Below, in pieces: positions 19,131 through 25,868 of a stretch of 27,357 nucleotides of DNA. The stretch is from Chloroflexota bacterium (GTDB lineage Bacteria; Chloroflexota; Limnocylindria; QHBO01). Made by a program: the position numbers and the translations under genes. Where the stretch lies: NCBI GenBank assembly GCA_005879815.1, contig VBKA01000052.1, positions 3,531 to 30,887 of the forward strand, given 5' to 3'. Each line of letters starts with the position of its first letter. Position 1 is the stretch's first letter. The notes under the pieces were generated by a model, which was given only the letters and a program-made list of their open reading frames with translations, did not search any database and was not told where the DNA came from.

Positions 19131-19706
19131 ATGAGCGGAAGCGTGGACACGCCGGATTGGTCGACGATCCCAGCTCCGGTTGACGACGGCGCGACGCGCC
19201 ACCTGACCGGCGCGCGCGTGCCATCCGTGCCGCTTCCGGCGACCGACGGCAGCACCGTGGACCTCTCGCGCCTCCCTGGACGCTCGATCGTGTACGCCTA
19301 TCCACGCACGGGCCGGCCGGGTGTTCCCAACCCCGATGGCTGGGACCTCATTCCGGGGGCTCGCGGCTGCACGCCGCAGGCGTGCGCGTTCCGCGACCAC
19401 TTCGCGGACCTGAAGGCCCTGGGCGTCGCGGATGTGTTCGGGCTCTCGACGCAGACGACCGACTACCAGCGCGAGGCCGCCGAACGTCTGGAGCTGCCGT
19501 TCGCGCTGCTCTCCGACGAGCACCTGCAGCTGACCGATGCGATGCGACTCCCCGTCTTCGAGGCGGCGGGCATGACCCTCCTCAGGCGATGCACGCTGGT
19601 GATCGACGACGGTGTGGTCACGCACGTCTTCTACCCGGTATTCCCGCCGGCCCGGAGTGCCGCCGAGGTGATCGCGTGGCTCCATGAGAGCCGCAGCGGC
19701 GCCTGA
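19131..19706 (+). CDS. PrxQ/Bcp-like peroxiredoxin (AhpC/TSA-redoxin family)
   Basis: This 191-residue thioredoxin-fold protein starts 4 nt after the glucosidase stop. Residues about 25-190 have PSVPLPATDGSTVDLSRLPG, IVYAYPRTG and C80-TPQA-C85 followed by FRDHF. The C-x4-C pair matches the peroxidatic/resolving arrangement of atypical 2-Cys PrxQ enzymes. The region before the first Cys is longer than usual (GRPGVPNPDGWDLIPGARG), and Ala77 replaces the Thr/Ser of the canonical PxxxT/SxxC motif, so peroxidase efficiency may be altered. It probably reduces hydroperoxides with thioredoxin. It lies last in the operon. Confidence 0.82.
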   Translation: MSGSVDTPDWSTIPAPVDDGATRHLTGARVPSVPLPATDGSTVDLSRLPGRSIVYAYPRTGRPGVPNPDGWDLIPGARGCTPQACAFRDHFADLKALGVADVFGLSTQTTDYQREAAERLELPFALLSDEHLQLTDAMRLPVFEAAGMTLLRRCTLVIDDGVVTHVFYPVFPPARSAAEVIAWLHESRSGA

Positions 19707-19860
19707 AGATTTCGCGCTGCTCGCGCTCGGCGCCGGCTCCTGAAACTGCGAAGCCTGCATGAAATCGGATGAGGTCGTAGTCTTCGCAAAGTCGTCGGCA
19801 ACGGCGAGTCCCGAACGCTGAGCTTCCCGTCCCGAGATCCTGACTAAACCTGGCAAGATT

Positions 19861-19879
19861 GGCCCCTAGCCTGGGGGCC
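19861..19879 (+). promoter_or_regulatory. Palindrome enclosing a -10-like TAGCCT, upstream of the exporter
   Basis: A 6-bp inverted repeat, GGCCCC (19861-19866) and GGGGCC (19874-19879), encloses TAGCCT, a possible -10, about 47 nt before the exporter ATG. It may be an operator over the promoter or just a GC hairpin. No regulator gene is adjacent. The rest of the 213-bp gap contains a distant 7-bp inverted repeat (19747-19753 with 19782-19788) and no gene. Confidence 0.3.
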
Positions 19880-19919
19880 TACCGATTCCCTTACCGAGCC
19901 CCACCGGAGACCCTCCCCT

Positions 19920-21584
19920 ATGACCGCTGCGCCCCTTCGCAACCACGACGCCCACGCCAACGACCGAGCGCCAATCGAGCTGCCACAACGCGAACGCATG
20001 GAGATCCTTGTCGCCGTGCTGGCCGGGATCTTCCTGGCGGCCCTCGACCAGACCGTGGTCGGCACCGCGCTCCCGCGGATCGTGACCGACCTGCGGGGGA
20101 ATGACGTCTACATCTGGCCCTTCACCAGCTACCTCGTGACCGCCACCATCAGCGGCCCCCTCTACGGCAAGCTGTCGGATATCTTTGGGCGGCGCGTAGG
20201 CATTTTCCTGGTTGGCTCGCTGCTCTCGGGCATCTCGCAGACGATGGGACAGTTCATCGCCTTCCGCGGCCTCCAGGGACTGGGTGCGGGAGCGCTCTTC
20301 CCAATCTCGATCGCCATCATCGGCGACATCTTCTCGCCGTCAGAGCGGGGCAAGTACCTGGGCTTCTTCGGCGCGGTCTTCGGGCTGAGCTCGATCATCG
20401 GTCCGGCCATCGGTGGCCTGATCACCGACAACATCGGCTGGCACTGGATCTTCTTCGTCAACCTGCCCATTGGTGTAGTGGTGCTGTACGTGATCTACCG
20501 CATCCTGCCCACGCATCGTGACGAGAGCGCGACGCGCAGCATCGACTACCTCGGGGCGGCCTTCTTCGTAGCGGCCCTGGTGCCGATCCTCATCGGTCTG
20601 ACCAACAAGCAGTTCGGTCAATGGACCGATGGCGACGTCGGCGGCTTCATTGCGGTCGGCCTGGTCCTGGCGGCGGTGTTCGTCTGGGTCGAGTCGCGTG
20701 CAAAGGAGCCAATCGTCCCGCTCCACCTCTTCCGGATTCCCGCCTTCACGGCAAGCGTGGCGGCCATGTTCCTGGCGATCATGGGCTTCTTCGCGGCGGT
20801 CGTCTTCCTGCCGCGTTGGTACCAGGTCGTCCAGGGCAGCTCAGCCACCATCTCCGGTTACCAGATCCTGCCACTGCTCCTGGGCCTGATCGTATCGGCC
20901 ATCACGACCGGCCAGATCGTCGCCCGCACCGGCCGCTTCAAGGCGATCATGGTGAGCTCGCTGGTCGTCTCCGCGGTGGGTCTCTTCCTGCTCACCAACC
21001 TGCGCCCTGATACCCCGGCGCCACTCATCTGGCTCTGGATGGCGATCGCCGGTGTGGGGGTCGGGCCGGCCTTCGCGATCTTCACGCTCGTCGTCCAGAA
21101 CAACGTGCCGCCGCGTGAGCTTGGGACCGGCACGAGCAGCCTCACGCTCTTCCAGCAGGTGGGGGGCACAGTTGGGCTGGCGATCACCGGATCCATCTTC
21201 GGATCGGTGCTGCTCGAGGAGATGCCCAAGCAGATCCAGGCCGCGGGCGTGCCCGCTGATTTCGCGGCGCGGTTTGCGCAGGGTGGCGGGTCAGCGCTGA
21301 ACAACTTCGGTGGCGTGGGGAACCTGGGAGCGAGCATCCTCGCCAGCATCCCTGAGCAGGCCCGTGCCCAGGTGCAGCCACTGATACCGGCGATCGTGCG
21401 CGGCATCCATGAGGCCTTCTCGATCGCCACTGCCTCGACCTTCGTGCTTGGCATCGGGACGGCGCTGCTTGCCGCGCTCGTGGTGCTCGTGCTCATGCCC
21501 GCGACGCGGATGCACGTGGCATCGTCCCAGCCGGCCATGGCCCCGACCCTCCCACCTGGCGAGTTGGAGCCATCGGCAGACTAG
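19920..21584 (+). CDS. MFS transporter, DHA2 (14-TMS) drug:H+ antiporter family
   Basis: This 554-residue inner-membrane exporter is predicted to have 14 helices. Motifs are LDQTVVGTALP at 42-52, the family D1 motif that usually reads LDxTVVNVALP, motif A GKLSDIFGRR at 83-92 between TM2 and TM3, RGLQGLGAG, and a motif C-like GPAIGGL in TM5. The C-terminal half ends with a polar tail. Homologues export cationic dyes, antibiotics or other hydrophobic compounds by proton antiport. The actual substrate is unknown. The ATG at 19920 has only a weak GGAG about 10 nt upstream; a later ATG (19998, MEILVAV) directly before TM1 is an alternative. The usual TetR/MarR regulator is not adjacent. Confidence 0.92.
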   Translation: MTAAPLRNHDAHANDRAPIELPQRERMEILVAVLAGIFLAALDQTVVGTALPRIVTDLRGNDVYIWPFTSYLVTATISGPLYGKLSDIFGRRVGIFLVGSLLSGISQTMGQFIAFRGLQGLGAGALFPISIAIIGDIFSPSERGKYLGFFGAVFGLSSIIGPAIGGLITDNIGWHWIFFVNLPIGVVVLYVIYRILPTHRDESATRSIDYLGAAFFVAALVPILIGLTNKQFGQWTDGDVGGFIAVGLVLAAVFVWVESRAKEPIVPLHLFRIPAFTASVAAMFLAIMGFFAAVVFLPRWYQVVQGSSATISGYQILPLLLGLIVSAITTGQIVARTGRFKAIMVSSLVVSAVGLFLLTNLRPDTPAPLIWLWMAIAGVGVGPAFAIFTLVVQNNVPPRELGTGTSSLTLFQQVGGTVGLAITGSIFGSVLLEEMPKQIQAAGVPADFAARFAQGGGSALNNFGGVGNLGASILASIPEQARAQVQPLIPAIVRGIHEAFSIATASTFVLGIGTALLAALVVLVLMPATRMHVASSQPAMAPTLPPGELEPSAD

Positions 21585-21610
21585 GCTCTCGACCGCCTTG
21601 CACGCCCTCT

Positions 21611-21616
21611 GACAAT
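21611..21616 (+). promoter_or_regulatory. -10-like GACAAT for the small ORF/cyclase unit
   Basis: GACAAT (four of six consensus positions) lies 26 nt before the ATG at 21643, leaving a short leader with an AAAGGAG site. No convincing -35 is seen. Confidence 0.35.
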
Positions 21617-21642
21617 GGGAGGCGCTTCTAAAGGAGCGCCCG

Positions 21643-21696
21643 ATGTCGAAGCGCACACCCCGCGACGCTGAGGGGAAGGCCAGCCCGGAGCCATGA
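21643..21696 (+). CDS. 17-residue ORF coupled to the cyclase
   Basis: The ORF encodes MSKRTPRDAEGKASPEP. AAAGGAG ends 6 nt before its ATG, and its TGA overlaps the ATG of the cyclase as ATGA (21693-21696). The cyclase itself has only GGAG 3 nt ahead, too close for good initiation, so translation of this ORF probably delivers ribosomes to it. A 6-bp inverted repeat (GGCGCT 21621-21626, AGCGCC 21635-21640) overlaps the ribosome-binding site and could mask it. The peptide has no recognisable domain and may only serve coupling. Confidence 0.45.
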   Translation: MSKRTPRDAEGKASPEP

Positions 21697-22499
21697 GAAG
21701 GCGGGAGGGCGCTCCACGGTCGGCCTCCGCGCCATCGGTCGAGGAGATCTGGCGAAGGGAGCTCACCTACCCGCACCCGAAGCGCCGCCAGCGGCAAATC
21801 TTCGCCCGGATCCCAAGCCCGCCCAGATGCAAGTTCTGCGCGGCCCCATTCGCCGGGCCGGGGGGCCTGATCATGCCGCTCTTGGGCCATGGCCGATGGC
21901 CAAAGAATCCCAAGTACTGCTCGGGGTGCTTCAGGATGCTGCAGACCTTCCACGGTGGTGCGGAGGTCGAATGCTCGCTGCTTTTCGCCGACGTTCGTGG
22001 CTCAACGGCGATGGCCGAGCACTTGCGGCCGAAGGAGTTCAACCGCCTCATGGGCCGCTTCTACGACACGGCGACCACGATCCTGGTCGACCACGACGCG
22101 TATGTCGACAAATTCGTGGGTGACGAGGTCATCGGAGTGTTCGTTCCGGCGATGGCCACGGAGTTCCATGCGCGCCACGCGGTCGAGTCGGCGCAGCAGC
22201 TGCTGCATGAGACCGGCCACGCGGATCCGGGCGGTCCATGGATCCCCGTCGGCGTTGGCATCAACACTGGCGTGGCGTACGTGGGCTCGGTCGGGACGGG
22301 TGCAGACACGGAGCTGACGGCCATGGGCGACGAGGTCAACATCACGGCCCGCCTCGCTTCGACGGCGGCCGCAGGTGAGATCCTCGTCACGCTCGCCGCC
22401 GCGGCGAGCGCCAGGCTGGCCGAGGCCGGTCTCGAGCGACGGTCGCTGCCGCTCAAAGGCAAGTCCGAGCCAACCGATGTGCTCGTGCTCAGGGTTTGA
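21693..22499 (+). CDS. Class III nucleotide cyclase with N-terminal Cys4 zinc-binding module
   Basis: This 268-residue protein has a paired Cys4 motif (C46-KF-C49 and C76-SG-C79) likely to bind zinc. A class III adenylate/guanylate cyclase domain follows (about 92-268): D100 (LFADVRGST) and D144 (KFVGDE) for metals, K140, Thr209, N216 and R220 (GDEVNITARL). Lys plus Thr at the specificity positions fits ATP as substrate. LPLKGKSEP near the end is the usual closing motif. It has no membrane helix, so it is cytosolic. It is compact compared with the 1081-residue cyclase in this window and lacks its ATPase and TPR parts. Homodimerisation is expected from family knowledge. It is translated by coupling from the 17-codon ORF. 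Confidence 0.9.
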   Translation: MRRREGAPRSASAPSVEEIWRRELTYPHPKRRQRQIFARIPSPPRCKFCAAPFAGPGGLIMPLLGHGRWPKNPKYCSGCFRMLQTFHGGAEVECSLLFADVRGSTAMAEHLRPKEFNRLMGRFYDTATTILVDHDAYVDKFVGDEVIGVFVPAMATEFHARHAVESAQQLLHETGHADPGGPWIPVGVGINTGVAYVGSVGTGADTELTAMGDEVNITARLASTAAAGEILVTLAAAASARLAEAGLERRSLPLKGKSEPTDVLVLRV

Positions 22500-22561
22500 A
22501 CGCGGGTTCGGTCCGAGTTTCGTCGCGGTCTCGCCGCCCTCAGGCTCCGTTGGCCAGGGCT

Positions 22562-24049
22562 CTACGTGTGGCAGCCGTCGTTTGGCACGCCAGAGATCGC
22601 TCCTTTCGTCTGGTGCACGAACCAGGCGAGCCCGTCGAAGGTGTTCCCGGGATCAGCGCGGTCGTACCAGTCGGAGGTCCAGCTGATGTTGGCCAGGCCG
22701 TGGTAGTCGATCGCCACCTGGAAAAGATCCGCTAGCGAGCGATCCGCCGCACCGGTGGGCTGCAGCCCACCGGTGCTGATGTTCCCCTGGTGGATGGGCG
22801 GATTGGACGCGCTCAGCCCGGTGACCTGTGTGTTTGTGAACTTCGGCACGCCGCTATGGGCCTTCAGCGACTGCGCCATGAACACGTTCCACACCGCGGG
22901 CATGTCGTTCACGTTGGAGGTCGTGCCGTAGTAGACGATGTCGACACCGCCATCCCCCGCGGCATCGATCCACGGGAACAGGGTCGTCTTCTGCGACCCG
23001 GCGTTGACCTTCACCGGCGCATGCCAGCTCGAACCGAAATCGGTCGAGTAGCTGAAGAAGGTGCCGGGGTGGTTGGTCGCGTCGTTCGAGTCGAGCAGGC
23101 TCCAGACTGCATAGACGTTGCCGGCGTCATCCACCGCGACTGCGGGGAAGACGTTGTCGGTCCGCATGGAGGTGGACGGGTGGGCATAGATCAGGTGGTC
23201 CGTCCAGGTCAGGCCCTCATCCGTCGAGACGGCCATCCAGACCGCGTGCAAGGCATAGCCGTTGACGTTGTCCTGCGCCGTGGCTCCCGCGGAATAGATC
23301 TGGTAGAGGTAATGCCGATGCTGGTCGACAACGATGTTGCCGAGCTTGTTGTTCAGGGGCAGAGCCGCGCCGTACGCGTCGGGCTGCGCAGGGTTGATGA
23401 CCTGCCCGGGCACCGGCGCCCAGGTGAGGCCGCCGTCAGTCGATCGCGTGATCACGATCGTGTTCCCGGCCGCGACCTCGTGCACGCTCTGGTAGATGGT
23501 CGACGGCCCATCGTTGTCGTACCACTGCCGGTCCACGCCCGCGTAGTTCGCCGATGAGGGGACGGTCGCACTGAAGGTGTGCCCCTGGTCTGTTGAGCGG
23601 AAGTTGTTCGTGCTCGACAGCATCAGGCTCGAGACGTTGAGGGTGTTGGTTCCGCAGCTGCTGGCGAGATCGATGTCACCGCCGCCCAGCCCAACGCCCG
23701 GGTCGGTGTCCTGCCCAGGACCGACGCCGGGAAGCGTCGGCGCATCCGGCTGACCGAGGTACTCGTAGTGGGTGCTGTCGTAGGGCGCGAACACGCGCCA
23801 GACATCGACGCCTGCCGGCACGCCGCGAATGGCGCCCGGGAAAACGTTGCCCAGGGTGTCGACGCGAACGCTGGGCTCCACGTCCTGAACCCCGAACACG
23901 AACGGATGCGTGGGGTTGTTCAGCTGGAATGGCGCGCCGAAGGTGGCTGCGCCGCTGGCCATGGGCGCCACCAGGAGGCTGGTCGCCGCCACGAGTGCGA
24001 CAACCAGACCGATGGCGCCTGCGCCGTTATGGGTCGCCTTGCTCCTCAC
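22562..24049 (-). CDS. Secreted Asp-box beta-propeller (sialidase-like) protein
   Basis: This 495-residue secreted protein has a signal peptide with a hydrophobic core at about 11-30 and a likely cleavage near SGAA (32-35). Four Asp-box motifs are spaced as propeller blades: STDQGHTF 152-159, STDGGLTW 203-210, STDEGLTW 275-282 and STDFGSSW 335-342. The fold is a sialidase/BNR-type beta-propeller, but I do not see the arginine triad and catalytic pattern that would prove sialidase activity, so a binding or glycan-related role is equally possible. It has two Cys (C132, and one 3 residues from the end). The GTG start at 24049 follows the lipoprotein stop by 21 nt with AGGAG about 10 nt ahead, so the pair is cotranscribed. 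A later in-frame start cannot be excluded. Confidence 0.85.
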   Translation of the reverse strand: MRSKATHNGAGAIGLVVALVAATSLLVAPMASGAATFGAPFQLNNPTHPFVFGVQDVEPSVRVDTLGNVFPGAIRGVPAGVDVWRVFAPYDSTHYEYLGQPDAPTLPGVGPGQDTDPGVGLGGGDIDLASSCGTNTLNVSSLMLSSTNNFRSTDQGHTFSATVPSSANYAGVDRQWYDNDGPSTIYQSVHEVAAGNTIVITRSTDGGLTWAPVPGQVINPAQPDAYGAALPLNNKLGNIVVDQHRHYLYQIYSAGATAQDNVNGYALHAVWMAVSTDEGLTWTDHLIYAHPSTSMRTDNVFPAVAVDDAGNVYAVWSLLDSNDATNHPGTFFSYSTDFGSSWHAPVKVNAGSQKTTLFPWIDAAGDGGVDIVYYGTTSNVNDMPAVWNVFMAQSLKAHSGVPKFTNTQVTGLSASNPPIHQGNISTGGLQPTGAADRSLADLFQVAIDYHGLANISWTSDWYDRADPGNTFDGLAWFVHQTKGAISGVPNDGCHT

Positions 24050-24070
24050 CGTGCTTGAGCTCCTGGTCGC

Positions 24071-24529
24071 TCAGTCCCCGGATTGCAGGCAGTTGCCCGC
24101 CTCGCCGAGGTCGAGACGGACCTTGTTGAGCTGATCGGTGGTCGCGTCGCTCGCGCGGAGATGGGGAACGAGGCTCTCGGCCTGGTCACCCAGGTCGGTC
24201 ATCGTCTCCCGCAGGCAGTCCGTGGCGGCACTGTTCGCCTGCGCGAACGTGGTGTGGGCGTCGAGCCAGTCGAGGATCTTCCTGCCGTCCTGACCGATGG
24301 CCGTCAGCTGGTCGGCAGCCCCTGCGAGGTCGCTCGCAGCCAGCCTGGTGGTCGCCGCCTTGATCTCGCTGAGCACCGGGCGCTCGAGGTCGCGCAGGGC
24401 GGCGGTATCGGTGTACTGGCTTGCGGATGGCCCCGTGCTGGCCGGCGAGCCGCATGCCGAAGACAGGCTCAGGACCAGGACCGTGGCACAGGAGACGGGT
24501 CGCGCGCCGCTCCGCGCGGGTTCTATCAC
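24071..24529 (-). CDS. Small helical lipoprotein
   Basis: This 152-residue lipoprotein of unknown function starts at a GTG. A hydrophobic signal ends in the lipobox-like SSAC near residue 26. The mature part is polar and probably all alpha-helical (ERPVLSEIKAATTRL, AADQLTAIGQDGRK), with two Cys (TDCLRE and GNCLQ) that may pair. A minus-strand GACTCT box lies 8 nt before the start, with no Shine-Dalgarno. The downstream propeller gene begins 21 nt after its stop, so the two form a cell-envelope operon. The opposite strand and other frames here have long but unconvincing ORFs. Confidence 0.7.
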   Translation of the reverse strand: MIEPARSGARPVSCATVLVLSLSSACGSPASTGPSASQYTDTAALRDLERPVLSEIKAATTRLAASDLAGAADQLTAIGQDGRKILDWLDAHTTFAQANSAATDCLRETMTDLGDQAESLVPHLRASDATTDQLNKVRLDLGEAGNCLQSGD

Positions 24530-24755
24530 GCGCCCCGAGAGTCGCCAGGAATCGCGATGGCGCCGCGATGCCGCATTGGGCTCGAGCCCTCACGCATGCC
24601 CATCCTTCGTCCAGGTGCCGCTCCGGTGCGTCGCCCAGCCGGGCAGAAGATGGGCATGCACCGGCCGGTCCTCAGCGGAGCAGACGGTGTGCCAAGCGCG
24701 ACCGGGCGTCGCCCTGTCCGCCTCCGGATGCATGCCTGTGGGTGGCGCGGAGCGC

Positions 24756-24761
24756 GATAAT
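24756..24761 (+). promoter_or_regulatory. -10-like GATAAT for the zinc-finger membrane protein
   Basis: GATAAT matches five of six positions of TATAAT and lies 35 nt before the ATG at 24797, which has its own GGAGG site. It is therefore a leadered promoter. The rest of the 267-bp divergent gap (24530-24796) shows no gene. Confidence 0.5.
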
Positions 24762-24796
24762 CGGCGGCCAACGCGGCTCATGACGGAGGGAGGCGA

Positions 24797-25378
24797 ATGG
24801 TCTTCGCCGACGGATGGACCTGCCCGGTCTGCTGGAAGTCCAACCGACCGCAGGATCCTGAGTGCTACCGATGCAAAACGGCGCGCGGGCTCACCGAGGT
24901 GGAGGCTGCCGAGCAGCGCAAGGCCTTGGCCGCGCGCGCCGAGACACCCGAGATCGTGCCGGACCTCATCGTGGCATTTCCGGTCATCATCTTTCGCGGG
25001 TATGCCAAGGCGTGGCGCCGGGCTGGTCTTGGTGTGCTGGGTCTTCTGGCCCTCGAGGTGTTCGGCGGCGTGACCAACGTGGGAGCCCTGCTGGTGACCG
25101 GCGCACTCGGGTTCGGCCTGGTCGCCTGCGGGTTCGCGGCGGGCGAGGTCATCGAGGGCATGCGCGGCCGCGAGGTCTGGGCATTCATCTTCGGCATCGC
25201 GCTGTCGATCATCGGCGTCATCGGTTCGATTGCGGCCTTCCAGGTCCTGGCGCCCGGCCTGATCCACCCCGCCACGGTCCGATGGGGGAGCGTGATCGTG
25301 TTCGGAGGCGCGGGCGTCGCCGCCGCCTCAGGGCTGGTGTTGCTGTTCATCCGCCGCGACCGCATCCCCACCGGCTGA
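24797..25378 (+). CDS. RanBP2-type zinc-finger membrane protein
   Basis: This 193-residue protein has an N-terminal zinc finger matching W-x-C-x2-C-x3-N-x6-C-x2-C exactly: W7, C9, C12, N16, C23, C26. A short helical linker leads to four predicted membrane helices (about 77-92, 94-115, 127-150, 163-185) and a basic end (RRDRIPTG). RanBP2-type fingers bind protein or single-stranded RNA elsewhere; here a cytoplasmic interaction module tethered to the membrane is the likely reading. The function is unknown. The start has GGAGGGAGG just upstream; an ATG at 24780 is in another frame. It ends 6 nt from the small convergent gene. Confidence 0.75.
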   Translation: MVFADGWTCPVCWKSNRPQDPECYRCKTARGLTEVEAAEQRKALAARAETPEIVPDLIVAFPVIIFRGYAKAWRRAGLGVLGLLALEVFGGVTNVGALLVTGALGFGLVACGFAAGEVIEGMRGREVWAFIFGIALSIIGVIGSIAAFQVLAPGLIHPATVRWGSVIVFGGAGVAAASGLVLLFIRRDRIPTG

Positions 25379-25384
25379 TTGAGG

Positions 25385-25624
25385 TCAGAGGCGGGCGCCG
25401 CTCCGATCCGGCGGCTCGGGACGCTCGATCCGCTCATCCATCCCCTCCACGGAGATCCCGTTAAGCGTCGCCCAAGGCTCGGAATAGGGCTCCTCGATCT
25501 GGGTGACAGGACGCGGCCGTTTGAGGAGGAGGTGGTGGAGCCCGCCGAGGATGCCACCGATCAGCACCCCTTCCGCAGGATGAGATGGCAGCGGTCCGCT
25601 GGCATCGCGTGACGCTCGGCGCAT
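25385..25624 (-). CDS. Small membrane-associated protein (79 residues)
   Basis: This hypothetical protein has one short hydrophobic segment, EGVLIGGILGGLHHLLL (about 18-34), followed by KRPRP, consistent with one membrane helix or a glycine-zipper. The acidic C-terminal half (EEPYSEPW, DERIERPEPPD) has no known domain. The main support is the start: TACCCT, 6 nt, ATG on the minus strand, the same layout as two unrelated genes in this window. It ends 6 nt from the convergent zinc-finger gene. It may be an open reading frame of chance origin, but the start signal makes a real gene more likely. Confidence 0.5.
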   Translation of the reverse strand: MRRASRDASGPLPSHPAEGVLIGGILGGLHHLLLKRPRPVTQIEEPYSEPWATLNGISVEGMDERIERPEPPDRSGARL

Positions 25625-25630
25625 GGCGTC

Positions 25631-25636
25631 AGGGTA
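25631..25636 (-). promoter_or_regulatory. -10-like TACCCT before the 79-residue ORF
   Basis: On the minus strand, TACCCT, then 6 nt (gacgcc), then ATG at 25624. It is identical in hexamer and spacing to the sites at 12702 and 14698. Confidence 0.45.
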
Positions 25637-25642
25637 CTCCCG

Positions 25643-25670
25643 TTGCCGGCGCCAGATAGCCTGCTAGACT
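25643..25670 (+). promoter_or_regulatory. Promoter of the SAM riboswitch transcript
   Basis: TTGCCG (25643-25648), 16 nt, TAGACT (25665-25670). Transcription would begin near 25677, about 12 nt before the 5' strand of riboswitch helix P1. It is the best two-box promoter in the window. Confidence 0.6.
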
Positions 25671-25686
25671 GGCCGGGCCGCTCCGC

Positions 25687-25775
25687 GCGGCACCTATCAC
25701 GAGTGGCCTGAGAGCCCTGGCTCGATGACGGCCCGGCAACCGACCCGTCGCCCTCACGACGGATGCGGTGCCCCA
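25687..25775 (+). ncRNA. SAM-I (S-box) riboswitch aptamer
   Basis: The conserved core is present in order: CACCTATCACGAG, then GAG, CTGGC, CGATGA and CCGGCAACC. P1 forms from GGCACC (25689-25694) and GGTGCC (25767-25772). P4 is the perfect hairpin CCGTCG (25745-25750) with CGACGG (25757-25762). S-box aptamers bind S-adenosylmethionine and usually shut off methionine-synthesis genes. The downstream MetE-like gene fits. A SAM-I/IV variant is possible. The 3' P1 strand has an alternative partner further downstream. Confidence 0.85.
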
Positions 25776-25819
25776 GCCAGGACCGATAGGAGGTGGAGGA
25801 GATGAGCACCCGGCACCGC
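25765..25819 (+). promoter_or_regulatory. Riboswitch expression platform (alternative pairing around the leader SD)
   Basis: GCGGTGCC (25765-25772), which includes the 3' P1 strand, has a perfect 8-bp partner GGCACCGC at 25812-25819, in codons 4-6 of the leader ORF. In P1, only six of these bases pair. CACC at 25807 or 25814 could instead pair with GGTG (25792-25795) of the leader ORF's Shine-Dalgarno. A model: without SAM the 8-bp helix forms and the SD is free; with SAM, P1 forms and the freed CACC masks the SD. Confidence 0.5.
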
Positions 25820-25855
25820 TTCTCACCTCGCTGTTTGTCGCGCAGTCGCAGGTGA
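25802..25855 (+). CDS. 17-residue leader ORF between riboswitch and methyltransferase
   Basis: The ORF encodes MSTRHRFSPRCLSRSRR. It has the strongest ribosome site in the window, two overlapping GGAGG-type sequences (25789-25800) just before the ATG. The peptide is very basic (six Arg) with one Cys. Its TGA is 13 nt before the ATG of the methyltransferase, whose own AAAGGAG overlaps and follows this stop. Codons 4-6 contain the riboswitch's alternative pairing strand, so ribosome presence and RNA folding would be linked. It may be a leader peptide or a translation-coupling device; a stable product is unlikely. Confidence 0.55.
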   Translation: MSTRHRFSPRCLSRSRR

Positions 25856-25868
25856 AAGGAGCGACTCC

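Noticed and set aside
22790..23557. Plus-strand 255-codon ORF opposite the propeller gene
   Set aside because: The minus strand carries signal peptide and four Asp-boxes; the plus-strand product is Arg/Val/Asp-rich and unrecognisable.
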